Positions 34,145-42,171 of a stretch of DNA of 64,000 nucleotides are shown piece by piece. Numbering within the stretch: position 1 is the stretch's first letter; every line of letters begins with the position of its first letter. Origin of the DNA: an uncultured Eubacterium sp. (GTDB lineage Bacteria; Bacillota; Clostridia; Lachnospirales; Lachnospiraceae); the NCBI GenBank assembly GCA_910577295.1, contig CAJTLS010000003.1:1-64000 (forward strand), read 5' to 3'. Both the position numbers and the translations under genes were made by a program. The notes beneath the pieces were generated by a model. That model saw only the letters and a program-made list of their open reading frames with translations. It made no database searches and was not told the origin of the DNA.

Positions 34145-34333
34145 GTGAGAAAGTTTGTCTGGAAACATCGAAACGATATTGTTTGTTTAACATCCGTGGC
34201 AGCAGTCTTTATATGTGTTTTGACGGCAAGGGGATTTAGTGCAAGGCGACAAGAAACAATTTTATTTACGGTGTCGGCGGTATGGCTGGCAATCTTTATA
34301 CTGGTAAATTGGAAAAAATTATGGAAAGGATGA
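34145..34333 (+). CDS. Small two-helix membrane protein
   Basis: 62 residues from GTG 34145 (GAGGGGG upstream) with two transmembrane helices (about 13-28 and 38-55) and a basic C terminus. Its stop overlaps the next start (ATGA), so the two are translationally coupled. Unknown function. Confidence 0.6.
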   Translation: MRKFVWKHRNDIVCLTSVAAVFICVLTARGFSARRQETILFTVSAVWLAIFILVNWKKLWKG

Positions 34334-34602
34334 GGAAAATGGGGAACGCGGATATTTATGGGAAAATTATGGAAAAGGCGGCAATGCTGAATGATTGTGA
34401 CGGAATAAATGTGTATGTCTGCATGCAGGGAAATACAAACGTACTGGCCGTTACAGTAGAAAAAAATAAGACACAGATATACAGCCGCAAAGAATTTATG
34501 AGAAACAGGGAAAAAATCTGTCAGATGGGAACGGATATCCAGAAAATGCTTGATTATACGGAGGGTGGAAATGAAGAAACAAAGGCAGAAATTTTACAGT
34601 GA
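34330..34602 (+). CDS. Hypothetical early protein
   Basis: About 90 residues, start ATG 34330 in an ATGA overlap with the upstream gene; ATG 34339 is also possible. Mixed alpha/beta pattern (INVYVCMQGNTNVLAVTVEK). No recognised family. Confidence 0.55.
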   Translation: MRKMGNADIYGKIMEKAAMLNDCDGINVYVCMQGNTNVLAVTVEKNKTQIYSRKEFMRNREKICQMGTDIQKMLDYTEGGNEETKAEILQ

Positions 34603-34753
34603 CGGGGTTACAAGGATAATTGACCCTTTTTACAAATGCCGGTGCGTCAACGGACATCAGTACTGGAGCATTACCCCTATAAGCATATGTAGTAAGTGCG
34701 GCGGGGAAATGCGCTGCGCTCCGGCAAGCGAAAAAAAAGAGAACCCGGCGTAA
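34571..34753 (+). CDS. Small zinc-ribbon protein
   Basis: A 60-residue protein with Cys at CRC, His in NGH and a CSKCGGEMRC knuckle, indicating a single zinc ribbon. ATG 34571 follows GAGGGTGG and overlaps the preceding gene. Possibly DNA- or RNA-binding; not assignable. Confidence 0.65.
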   Translation: MKKQRQKFYSDGVTRIIDPFYKCRCVNGHQYWSITPISICSKCGGEMRCAPASEKKENPA

Positions 34754-34772
34754 AGCCGAGTCCTCAAATGAT

Positions 34773-34812
34773 GATATGTTATACACCAAACCTATAATTA
34801 GTATAACATATC
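34773..34812. repeat. Perfect 12-bp inverted repeat upstream of the replication gene
   Basis: GATATGTTATAC (34773-34784) and GTATAACATATC (34801-34812) flank a 16-base loop. It is AT-rich and has no T-run on the plus strand, so it does not look like a terminator. Location 87 bases before the HUH protein gene makes it a candidate replication origin or operator. Confidence 0.55.
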
Positions 34813-34898
34813 GTTCACGAAAAAACAAGCGAAAATATGGGAAAAATCAACGTTTTTACGCTTGATAAGGATATTATTTTAAGGACAAGGAGAACGAT

Positions 34899-35633
34899 AT
34901 GCCATACATCGAAAAAATAACAAGGGCGGGGCGCAGCGTATTATATGAACGGACATATACCACGCATATCCATCCAAAAGGGATGAAACGTGCAGAAAAG
35001 AGCAAAAAAACAACAGAAGCACAGTTGAAAGTAAATATAAGAAAAGCAGCGAGAGAAATGACAATCCTGATGAATGAGAACTTTAAGGGTGGGGATTACC
35101 ATGTGACACTGACCTATGACAAACACCACCGGCCGGAAGATATAAAAGAAGCGCAGAAAGACCGGAGCCGGTTTATAAAATGTGTCAACCGGAAAAAACG
35201 GCAGAACGTGAAATACATCATGGTAACAGAGGTCGGAACAAGGGGGGCGCTGCATCATCATTTAGTCATACAACAGATACCGGTTGACTGGATAACCAAA
35301 TCATGGCCGGCTGGTCGGGTTGATATACGGCCTTTGGATGATACGGGGCAGTACTCAAGACTAGCGGAGTATTTCGCAAAGTACATATTTTCTTTTCGCA
35401 AAAAAGGCGGTACCGGAAGAGGGTACACGAGAAGTAAAAATAATTTGCGCCGGCCGGAGACAAAGATAAGGATTGTAAGAGATAGAGGGTATTTTAGGGA
35501 GGAGCCGAGGGAAAAGAAAGGTTACTATCTGGATAAAGATACAGTAAGGGCAGGGATAAGCGAATTTAGCGGATACAGTTTTTTGAGATACATATTGGTA
35601 AAAACGAACAGGGAGGGGAGGGCGTCACCATAG
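34899..35633 (+). CDS. HUH-type rolling-circle replication initiator-like protein
   Basis: A 244-residue protein with the three motifs of HUH endonucleases: HVTLTYD (68-74), the metal-binding HHH at 119-121 in GALHHHLVI, and a catalytic-tyrosine motif AEYFAKYIF with Tyr158 and Tyr162. These enzymes nick one strand at an origin and stay linked through tyrosine; similar proteins replicate small plasmids, microviruses and P2-like phages. It occupies the replication-gene position, and no DnaA-, DnaC- or helicase-like gene is present in the prophage. AAGGAG precedes ATG 34899. Confidence 0.85.
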   Translation: MPYIEKITRAGRSVLYERTYTTHIHPKGMKRAEKSKKTTEAQLKVNIRKAAREMTILMNENFKGGDYHVTLTYDKHHRPEDIKEAQKDRSRFIKCVNRKKRQNVKYIMVTEVGTRGALHHHLVIQQIPVDWITKSWPAGRVDIRPLDDTGQYSRLAEYFAKYIFSFRKKGGTGRGYTRSKNNLRRPETKIRIVRDRGYFREEPREKKGYYLDKDTVRAGISEFSGYSFLRYILVKTNREGRASP

Positions 35634-35691
35634 GCGGACAGACAATAAAAATGTGAAGTCAAAATTAAAGTAGAAGTCTGGAGGGATGAAA

Positions 35692-36063
35692 ATGGATGAA
35701 AAGATTGTTGCGCTAAGGTATCTGGGAATATTTGGAGATATAAAGCCGAGCGAGTTGGGATATAAAGAGGATTATACATATTTGTACCCTAAAAAAGTTG
35801 TCGCCCTAAGGTATTTTGGAATATGTGGAGACGTAAAGCCGAGCGAGTTGGGATATAAAGAGGCGTATAAGTGCCCCAAATGTAAAGGTAGGGGGCATAC
35901 CGGGCAAGGGTGGTTTTTAAATGGAAAATACGCATGTAATTTGTGCGGAGGAGCCGGATATACAGAACAGGAATGCAAACCCCAAATAGTACAAGACGGC
36001 TGGAAAACAGTAAAAGGAGGAAAAGAATATGAACCAAAACAATACAGTGAATATCAAAATTGA
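35692..36063 (+). CDS. DnaJ-type zinc-finger protein with internal duplication
   Basis: About 123 residues. A 31-residue segment (VALRYLGIFGDIKPSELGYK and onward) is repeated, the second copy leading into CPKCKGRG and CNLCGGAGYT, a DnaJ-like CxxCxGxG zinc finger. The first copy ends in YLYPKK, where its DNA still resembles the Cys-coding stretch of the second, so it is a decayed duplicate. ATG 35692 has GGAGGG 6 bases upstream. Function unknown. Confidence 0.7.
   Translation: MDEKIVALRYLGIFGDIKPSELGYKEDYTYLYPKKVVALRYFGICGDVKPSELGYKEAYKCPKCKGRGHTGQGWFLNGKYACNLCGGAGYTEQECKPQIVQDGWKTVKGGKEYEPKQYSEYQN
35707..35892 (+). repeat. 93-bp tandem coding duplication
   Basis: Two copies with period 93 bp (35707-35799 and 35800-35892). 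The centre is identical over nearly 30 bases starting at 35742 and 35835; the end of copy 1 has diverged and lost the Cys codons. Confidence 0.8.
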
Positions 36064-37489
36064 AGATATCTACCCTCATCCGGACAACCCGCGAAAGGAT
36101 TTGGGTGATTTGTCGGAGTTGGCGGACTCAATCAAAAAGAAAGGAATAATGCAAAATCTGACAGTTATTAAGGGGCATTTTATTACTGGCGATGAATGGT
36201 TGGAAATGGAGAAAGAATACAAAGAAAAACCTACGGAGGAACTAAGGAATAAAATGAACACCATCCACAGTGGGGAATGGCTTGAAAGCGGGTATACGCT
36301 GATTATCGGACATAGACGGTGCGCAGCGGCAAAGCAGGCAGGAATCGAAGAGTTACCATGCAAAGTCGTAACCGGAATGAGCAAGAAAGAACAAGTGGCC
36401 GTTATGCTTGAGGAAAATATGCAGCGGAACGACCTGACAATATGGGAGCAGGCAAACGGATTCCAGATGATGATTGATTTAGGACAAAGCGAAGAGGAAA
36501 TAGCGGAAAAGACAGGCTTTAGCAAAACAACCGTACATCACCGGTTAAATATAGCCAAGCTAAATCAAAAAGAGTTAAAGAAAAAGGAGCAGGATGAAAA
36601 CTTCCAATTGTCACTAAAGGATTTGTACGAATTGGAAAAAGTAAAAAATATCCGGACACGGAATAAAATTCTGCGGGAGGCTTTTAATTCGCAAAATTTA
36701 GCAAGCAGAGCCAAAAGCGCAGCAGCAGAGGAGAAGAGAGACGAAAGGGAAAAGACTATCCGAAAGATGCTGGAAGAAAAAGGAGTAAAAAAAGCGCCGA
36801 AAGAGGCAAAGAAGAACTATTGGGATGCTTCAGAGTGGGATACAATACAAAGATACAGTTTGGATGAAAAACCGCCTAAATCAATACGACTGAAAAAAAC
36901 AGAAGAACAAAAATTTTACGTGAGAAGCTACGGATATTTGAATGTAATAACAAAAACAAGAAAAGGAAAAAAGGAGTTGTCACCATACGAGAAGCAAGAA
37001 CAAGAGTTAAAAGCTAAGAAGAAGAAAATCAAAAATATCCTAGCAGAAAGCACAGCCAGAAGAAAGAGACTGATTGAGGATATTATCGCAGGGAAAGCAG
37101 ACAAAGTAAAAGACGAGACGGGGGAGATAAATTTAATATGGCAGGCAATGTTACAGATGGATACATGCCTTTTTAAGAGGAGATTGATACGATTTTTTAT
37201 TGAAAAAGATGAATATAAGGCAACGGATGAGGAAAAAAAGGCGGCGCAGGAAAAAATAGATAAAATCGGTACATTATCCCATCAGATGTTGATTTTTATG
37301 CATACAGAAATGACGCAAATAACCGAGCTGATTAATTATAAATCAGAATTTAATCAGGAGAGAGGGGAAGCTTTGCTGCAAGGGTATAAGGCGCTGGAGC
37401 CGTATGGGTGGTACTTTGCGACGGAGGAAGAAAAAAGCATTTTGGACGGAACAAATGAAATGTATAAAAAGGAGGAGGCAGCAGAATGA
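36029..37489 (+). CDS. ParB/Sulfiredoxin-fold phage protein
   Basis: A 486-residue protein. The N-terminal ParB domain has IKIEDIYPHPDNPRKDLGDLS, GIMQNLTVIKG, IIGHRRCAAAKQAGIEELPC and VMLEENMQRNDLTIWEQA, followed by an HTH (SEEEIAEKTGFSKTTVHHRL, about 150-175) and a long charged helical C-terminal half. ParB-fold proteins bind CTP and DNA or act as nucleases; without ParA a partition role is unlikely. AAAAGGAGG precedes ATG 36029, which overlaps the zinc-finger gene. Confidence 0.88.
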   Translation: MNQNNTVNIKIEDIYPHPDNPRKDLGDLSELADSIKKKGIMQNLTVIKGHFITGDEWLEMEKEYKEKPTEELRNKMNTIHSGEWLESGYTLIIGHRRCAAAKQAGIEELPCKVVTGMSKKEQVAVMLEENMQRNDLTIWEQANGFQMMIDLGQSEEEIAEKTGFSKTTVHHRLNIAKLNQKELKKKEQDENFQLSLKDLYELEKVKNIRTRNKILREAFNSQNLASRAKSAAAEEKRDEREKTIRKMLEEKGVKKAPKEAKKNYWDASEWDTIQRYSLDEKPPKSIRLKKTEEQKFYVRSYGYLNVITKTRKGKKELSPYEKQEQELKAKKKKIKNILAESTARRKRLIEDIIAGKADKVKDETGEINLIWQAMLQMDTCLFKRRLIRFFIEKDEYKATDEEKKAAQEKIDKIGTLSHQMLIFMHTEMTQITELINYKSEFNQERGEALLQGYKALEPYGWYFATEEEKSILDGTNEMYKKEEAAE

Positions 37490-37659
37490 AAGAGAATGAA
37501 GCGATAAGAATATTAGGAGACACGACATTATGTACACCATTAGGACAAGCTGCTTTTGTAGGTATTGAAGCTATTAAGAAACTCCAGCAATACCGGGCAA
37601 TCGGCACAGTCGAGGAATGTCGGGAGGCAATGAAAAGGCAGAGTGGGAAGAAACTATGA
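37486..37659 (+). CDS. Small phage protein sharing IGTVEECREA motif
   Basis: 57 residues from ATG 37486 (ATGA overlap with the ParB-like gene, AGGAGGAGG upstream). Ends YRAIGTVEECREAMKRQSGK, a motif also found twice in the zinc-ribbon protein at 39774. The next bases in the +1 frame encode YDREMLEDVLKDYL before a stop at 37699, so the C terminus may have been lost by frameshift. Confidence 0.6.
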   Translation: MKENEAIRILGDTTLCTPLGQAAFVGIEAIKKLQQYRAIGTVEECREAMKRQSGKKL

Positions 37660-37724
37660 TAGAGAAATGCTTGAAGATGTGCTGAAAGATTATTTATAAG
37701 CAGACGTGGGAGGAGGTAAGCAAA

Positions 37725-38858
37725 ATGACATATCGCAAGACATGGCAACTAAAACAAATGCAGTCCTTACCCATACAAGCCAAAATCCAAATGACAAGGC
37801 AACGTATAAGGGAATGGATTGATGAATTTGGCGAAGATGGTGTATATGTCAGTTTTTCGGGTGGAAAAGACAGTACGGTTTTGCTTGATATAGTCAGAAA
37901 AGATTATCCAAACATTGAAGCGGTATTTGTTAATACAGGACTTGAATATCCGTCTGTCAGACAGTTTGCATTGTCAAAAGAGAATGTGACGGAACTTAGA
38001 CCGAAAATGAATTTCCGTGATGTGATTATCAAGTATGGGTATCCGATTATCGGGAAAGAAGTGTCACAAGTGGTTCAAGAGGCACGAATCGGATTAAAGC
38101 GTGGTGATGGTTCATATCAGTTCCGCATTGATAGGATATTAGGCAAAGGGCATTATGCACCGCTTGAAGATGGCACAAAAAGCCAGTTTGATGTGTCTGC
38201 ATACAAATTTCTGCTCGACGCACCATTTAACATTTCTGATAGGTGTTGCAAAACAATGAAAAAAAATCCTGCAAGGAGTTATGAGAGAAAAACAAAGAAG
38301 AAAATCATACTTGCGACAATGGCAGAAGAAAGCAGACTAAGGAGGCAACGGTGGCTAAAATATGGTTGTAATGCTTGGGATGACAAGAAACAGCAATCAT
38401 CCAATCCCATGTCTTTTTGGACAGAGCAAGATGTTCTCACATACATACATACATACAACCTTACCATTGCAGACGTGTACGGTCAAGTGGTTGTGAAAAA
38501 TGATGGTGTTGACGGACAGATGAACATAAATGACTATTTGGGCGATTATCGGGATTGCCAGTACGAAACAACAGGTTGTAAGAGGACTGGGTGCGTGTTT
38601 TGCCTTTTTGGTATTCGGCAGGATTTAGAACGAATAACAAGGCTGTCCGAGCAAGAGCCAAAGCTGTGCGATTATGTCATGCGTGGAGGCGAGTTTTCCG
38701 AAAGTGGAATGTGGCAACCGAGTAAAGACGGACTTGGCTATTGGTTTGTTCTGGAATGGCTCAATGTACATGGAAATCTGAAAATCGGCATACCGAATAG
38801 GGATTACTACATGGACAAGTATTGTGCGGAGGAAATCAAAAAATATTTGGGTGATTAG
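37725..38858 (+). CDS. PAPS-reductase-family (PP-loop) protein
   Basis: A 377-residue protein with the PP-loop SGGKDST at 45-51, then FVNTGLEYPSVRQF and a central RCCKTMKK. A cysteine cluster (DCQYETTGCKRTGCVFCLFG) near 285-305 could hold an iron-sulfur or zinc site. Family members adenylate sulfur or other substrates (CysH, DndC); the phage branch, often found near ParB-like genes as here and as in the E. coli IbrA/IbrB pair, has no settled reaction. Start ATG 37725 follows GGGAGGAGG. Confidence 0.85.
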   Translation: MTYRKTWQLKQMQSLPIQAKIQMTRQRIREWIDEFGEDGVYVSFSGGKDSTVLLDIVRKDYPNIEAVFVNTGLEYPSVRQFALSKENVTELRPKMNFRDVIIKYGYPIIGKEVSQVVQEARIGLKRGDGSYQFRIDRILGKGHYAPLEDGTKSQFDVSAYKFLLDAPFNISDRCCKTMKKNPARSYERKTKKKIILATMAEESRLRRQRWLKYGCNAWDDKKQQSSNPMSFWTEQDVLTYIHTYNLTIADVYGQVVVKNDGVDGQMNINDYLGDYRDCQYETTGCKRTGCVFCLFGIRQDLERITRLSEQEPKLCDYVMRGGEFSESGMWQPSKDGLGYWFVLEWLNVHGNLKIGIPNRDYYMDKYCAEEIKKYLGD

Positions 38859-38901
38859 GCATCCAAGAGAACAAATCAGAAAAAGGAGGATGAATAGGAC
38901 A

Positions 38902-39378
38902 ATGCTAATTTTACAAATCAAAAGAAAGTGGTTTGACATGATAGTATCTGGAGAAAAGAGAGAGGAGTATCGGGATATTAAGCCGTATTACATATCAAGA
39001 TTTAGAGACATATCTTATGATAAAAGGCACCTTTCCAGCAGGGAATTTTTAGAAAGATTAAAGTATGAAACAAATAGACATAAATTTTATATTTGTTTAC
39101 GCAATGGCTACAGTGAAAATTCTCCCTCATTCGTTGTAAAGTGTACGCTGTCAGTCGGCACAGGAAAGGAAGAATGGGGAGCAGAGAAAGGGAAAGAGTA
39201 TTTTATATTAACAATACATGAAATTCAAACACCAAATTTTATAAATAACTCAATAGAGAGAAAGGATTGCGGAAATTGCGGATTTGATTTGGAAAACAGC
39301 CCGCACTACAAATATTGTCCTAATTGTGGATTTAAGATATGGAGATTGGAGGATATGAGGAATGAAGAGACTGACTAA
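38902..39378 (+). CDS. ASCH/PUA-like domain protein with zinc ribbon
   Basis: About 159 residues. The N-terminal part (LILQIKRKWFDMIVSGEKRE, then YRDIKPYY) matches ASCH domains, which bind RNA or modified nucleotides; the C terminus has a zinc ribbon (CGNCGFDLENSPHYKYCPNCG). Start ATG 38902 lies 12 bases from GGAGG; ATG 38890 is too close to it. Function in the phage unknown. Confidence 0.75.
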   Translation: MLILQIKRKWFDMIVSGEKREEYRDIKPYYISRFRDISYDKRHLSSREFLERLKYETNRHKFYICLRNGYSENSPSFVVKCTLSVGTGKEEWGAEKGKEYFILTIHEIQTPNFINNSIERKDCGNCGFDLENSPHYKYCPNCGFKIWRLEDMRNEETD

Positions 39379-39787
39379 GAGAATAGGCAAGAGCATAGAT
39401 TTTTCGGATGATATTGTTTCTAAATATATCAAAAGGCACAAAATAGGAGTAAGAGAATTATTTGAAAAACTGGCAGAATACGAGGATTTAGAGGAACAAG
39501 GAAAACTGCTGAAACTGCCTTGTGTGGTGGGCGATGATGTTTGGTATATTTCAGAAAAAGTAGAAAAGCAAGGAAGAAAAAAGATTGAAGTGCCGTTTGT
39601 TGACAATGGAACTGTTGATAATATCACTCTTGGACACATGATGATTCCTAAAATCACTGTATGCAATAAAGAAAATGTATGGACGACATTTGACAGCGTG
39701 GAGGATTTTGGAAAAACCGTTTTCCTCACACAACAAGAGGCAGAGCGGGTGTTGGCAGAAATGGAGGAGAAGAATGACGGAAAGTGA
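39362..39787 (+). CDS. Conserved phage hypothetical protein
   Basis: 141 residues with KLAEYEDLEEQGKLLKLPCV, VGDDVWYI and a C-terminal VFLTQQEAERVLAEM, a pattern widespread in Firmicute prophage early regions. It contains a short SH3-like beta segment. Overlaps the previous gene; GGAGG is upstream of ATG 39362. Function unknown. Confidence 0.75.
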   Translation: MKRLTKRIGKSIDFSDDIVSKYIKRHKIGVRELFEKLAEYEDLEEQGKLLKLPCVVGDDVWYISEKVEKQGRKKIEVPFVDNGTVDNITLGHMMIPKITVCNKENVWTTFDSVEDFGKTVFLTQQEAERVLAEMEEKNDGK

Positions 39788-40214
39788 AGCAATTAGTTGG
39801 TTAAAAACACTAAAAAGAATGTATAGAGCATATCCAAGCGAAGTAATAAAGGCGTGGGATGTGGCAATTGAAGCATTAAAAGAAGTACAGAAATATCGGG
39901 AAATCGGCACTGTTGAGGAATGTCGGGGTTGCATGGATATTTTAAATAAGGAAGAAGCGGTATTTGAACTTGCAAAAATCGCTGAAGAATGGATTTTGTA
40001 TCATAAAATCGGCACTGTTGAGGAATGTCAGGAGGCAAGAGAAAGGCAGAGGGGAAAGAAACCCGTTGAATATGAGGATAAGTATTATGCGTGTCCTGTT
40101 TGCAACAATGTTTTGATGTATAAATGGGGAAAATATACGTCACGACTTAAAGATAAGAAATGCGGATTACCATATTGCCTTTCATGCGGGCAAGCTATCG
40201 ATTGGTCTGAATAG
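39774..40214 (+). CDS. Phage protein with C-terminal zinc ribbon
   Basis: 146 residues from ATG 39774 (GGAGGAG upstream): helical N terminus (ISWLKTLKRMY, then AWDVAIEALKEVQKYREIGTV), two IGTVEEC motifs, and a zinc ribbon CPVCNNVL with later CLSCGQAIDW. Common in clostridial phages, unknown function. Confidence 0.7.
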   Translation: MTESEAISWLKTLKRMYRAYPSEVIKAWDVAIEALKEVQKYREIGTVEECRGCMDILNKEEAVFELAKIAEEWILYHKIGTVEECQEARERQRGKKPVEYEDKYYACPVCNNVLMYKWGKYTSRLKDKKCGLPYCLSCGQAIDWSE

Positions 40215-40251
40215 GTGCGGAAATTTGGAGAGAAAGAGAGGGGATGGAAAA

Positions 40252-40482
40252 ATGCAACTGTTAGCAAAAAATATGAACCACAAGAAATTAGGCATCAAAG
40301 TAGGACAAACATTTGAAATTGTTAAAATAGACAAAGTAAACCGACAAAAAAGAGTCAAAAAAGCAATAGTAAAAAAGTTGTATCCAAGGCATGCTCTATG
40401 TTTAGTAAATGGCAGATTCCGGGAATGTTTTACATACAACGAGTTAGCATGTCTTGTAAATAAAAAGAATGAACAATCATAA
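40252..40482 (+). CDS. Small basic hypothetical protein
   Basis: 76 residues, strongly basic (KVGQTFEIVKIDKVNRQKRV), possibly a small beta-barrel nucleic-acid-binding protein. ATG 40252 has GAGGGG 8 bases upstream; the longer TTG start at 40225 is unsupported. Confidence 0.6.
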   Translation: MQLLAKNMNHKKLGIKVGQTFEIVKIDKVNRQKRVKKAIVKKLYPRHALCLVNGRFRECFTYNELACLVNKKNEQS

Positions 40483-40507
40483 TAAAATCAAAAGGGGGAT
40501 GATAATT

Positions 40508-41152
40508 ATGTTTATCAACACTAGCATACTGAAAAAAATGATAAAGAATGCATATGCCGGCGGAGGGGTAAGCGTAGCAAGATTGAGACAAAAATACGTG
40601 ATTGCGGGCGACTGGTGGTGCATAAGAGTACGGGCGGATGCATTTCCGGCCAAGGACAGGGCAGCAGTAATCGAATTTATCTCTGATTTTCCCCAGATTG
40701 GGAAGAAGTTTACAGTAAGCGTATCGGAAGAAAAAAATTATGGAGAATTTAATGCAAGATGGAGAAAGATGGCGGATGAAGAATATGTACAGTCTGTTCC
40801 GGACAGCATAGTTTCGCCGATGCCGACGTGCTTGTTTTTGGAGGGAACGGAAAATATGTGTCGGGTGTGGCAGGAAGAAGATAAAAAAATATTTATCGTA
40901 CCAGCGCAGGTGGATAATCTTGTCAGCAGTAAACATATTGACAAAAAAATAGAAATGGAGCCAGATGCACCAATATCAATAATTCCAGAAGCGAAGATGA
41001 GCGATGCGCTATACTGGAAAAATAATTGCTGTGAATTGTGGGTAGCGTGTGCAAGAGGAATTTTAGATAAATTTGATGAAAAGAAAGACCGGGAAAAAGA
41101 GGAGGCATTAAAATATACGGACTGGCCGAAAACATTAAAAGTATTATATTGA
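40508..41152 (+). CDS. Conserved phage hypothetical protein
   Basis: 214 residues from ATG 40508 (AGGGGG upstream), with WWCIRVRADAFPAKDRAAVI and a C-terminal region ending in ALKYTDWPKTLKVLY. Recalls a conserved early protein of Lachnospiraceae prophages; no function known. Confidence 0.65.
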   Translation: MFINTSILKKMIKNAYAGGGVSVARLRQKYVIAGDWWCIRVRADAFPAKDRAAVIEFISDFPQIGKKFTVSVSEEKNYGEFNARWRKMADEEYVQSVPDSIVSPMPTCLFLEGTENMCRVWQEEDKKIFIVPAQVDNLVSSKHIDKKIEMEPDAPISIIPEAKMSDALYWKNNCCELWVACARGILDKFDEKKDREKEEALKYTDWPKTLKVLY

Positions 41153-41166
41153 TGGGAGGGAACTGC

Positions 41167-41547
41167 GTGGACGTAAATGAGATTATACAAAAGACGGTAG
41201 ACAGTACGGTTATCAAATTAAAAATGGCAAAACTGATTAAAGACGATGATTTGTCACCATACGAAAAGACAGTACAAATACTACTAAGCTACAATATGTT
41301 AAAAAAGGCCGGCAGCAGTAAGGCAGCAGCATTAGTAACAAACGTTGACAAAGCACTAGAAACAATGAAGCAGGACCCGTATTACCAAATTATACCAATT
41401 ATGTACTTTGACGGCAAATCGAGGGAATACGCAGCGGAGCAGATGGACGTTAATCCGACAACGATATCACGCAACAAAAAACGTCTGCTATCCCAATTAA
41501 CGGTACTTTTGTTTTCGGATGAGTACATAGATAAACTGATATTTTAG
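41167..41547 (+). CDS. ArpU/sigma-region-4-like late transcription regulator
   Basis: 126 residues. The C-terminal half reads IIPIMYFDGKSREYAAEQMD then VNPTTISRNKKRLLSQL, an HTH like sigma region 4 and the ArpU/RinA regulators that switch on late phage genes. It is the last early gene, before a terminator and the lysis and packaging genes, which is the expected place. GTG 41167 has GGGAGGG 6 bases upstream. Confidence 0.8.
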   Translation: MDVNEIIQKTVDSTVIKLKMAKLIKDDDLSPYEKTVQILLSYNMLKKAGSSKAAALVTNVDKALETMKQDPYYQIIPIMYFDGKSREYAAEQMDVNPTTISRNKKRLLSQLTVLLFSDEYIDKLIF

Positions 41548-41570
41548 GCGTCTAATGGGGCGCCTTTTTT
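41546..41570 (+). terminator. Terminator at the early/late boundary
   Basis: AGGCG and CGCCT flank a 10-base loop, followed by TTTTT. It overlaps the stop codon of the late regulator. Confidence 0.75.
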
Positions 41571-41574
41571 AATT

Positions 41575-41613
41575 TGCGTGCCACATCTGCGCCACATGTG
41601 CGCCCTTGCGTGC
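41575..41613 (+). repeat. TGCG-repeat cluster after the early terminator
   Basis: TGCGTGCCACATC, TGCGCCACATG, TGCGCCC and TGCGTGC follow each other closely. The GCCACAT core occurs twice at 12-bp spacing. In gene-free DNA just before the lysis/packaging block, this could be a regulator binding site or part of a packaging site. Confidence 0.45.
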
Positions 41614-41665
41614 ATGGTATCTAAATATTAAGATAAAATCAATAAAAAATTGAGGGGGTGATGAG

Positions 41666-41950
41666 ATGAGTCAAATTACCGGATACATACAAAAAGAGCT
41701 GATTATATTGGTTTTTGTTCTTTATTTTGTCGGGGTTGGACTAAAAAAAATAAAGATTGTACCGGATAACTATATCCCGCTCCTGATAGGGATTGCCGGA
41801 ATTGCATTAAGCTGCCTATACGTGCTGGGGATGCAGGGATGGTCCTATAGTTCTGTTTATTCTGGCATTTGTCAAGGGATTTTATGCGCGGGGATGTCGG
41901 TGTATGCAAATCAGATTTATAAACAGCTAAAAAATAAGGGGGATATATGA
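41666..41950 (+). CDS. Phage holin
   Basis: A 94-residue protein with three hydrophobic helices (about 9-25, 35-54, 60-80) and a basic tail, matching the Phage_holin_5 type found next to amidases in Firmicute phages. It would permeabilise the membrane for lysis. GAGGGGG precedes ATG 41666. The next gene overlaps by four bases. Confidence 0.82.
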   Translation: MSQITGYIQKELIILVFVLYFVGVGLKKIKIVPDNYIPLLIGIAGIALSCLYVLGMQGWSYSSVYSGICQGILCAGMSVYANQIYKQLKNKGDI

Positions 41951-42171
41951 GAGATACAATTATTGTTGCGGCGATGAGTCTGACCGGTACTCTTTTAGGC
42001 TCCTTTGGTGGCATGAGGCTGATGAGCTACCGGATTGAGCAGTTAGAAAAAAAGGTAGACAAACACAACAACTTTGCAGAGCGGATACCAGTAATTGAAG
42101 CAAAACAAAAAGTAGCAGACCATAGAATAGATGATTTAGAAAAAGAAAACGCAAGGAGGGAAATGAGTTGA
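41947..42171 (+). CDS. XhlA-like membrane protein of the lysis cassette
   Basis: 74 residues: one N-terminal transmembrane helix (about 5-24) and a coiled coil (SYRIEQLEKKVDKHNNF and onward). The arrangement resembles hemolysin XhlA proteins, which cooperate with holin. It starts in the stop of the holin gene and ends in the start of the amidase gene. Confidence 0.72.
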   Translation: MRDTIIVAAMSLTGTLLGSFGGMRLMSYRIEQLEKKVDKHNNFAERIPVIEAKQKVADHRIDDLEKENARREMS

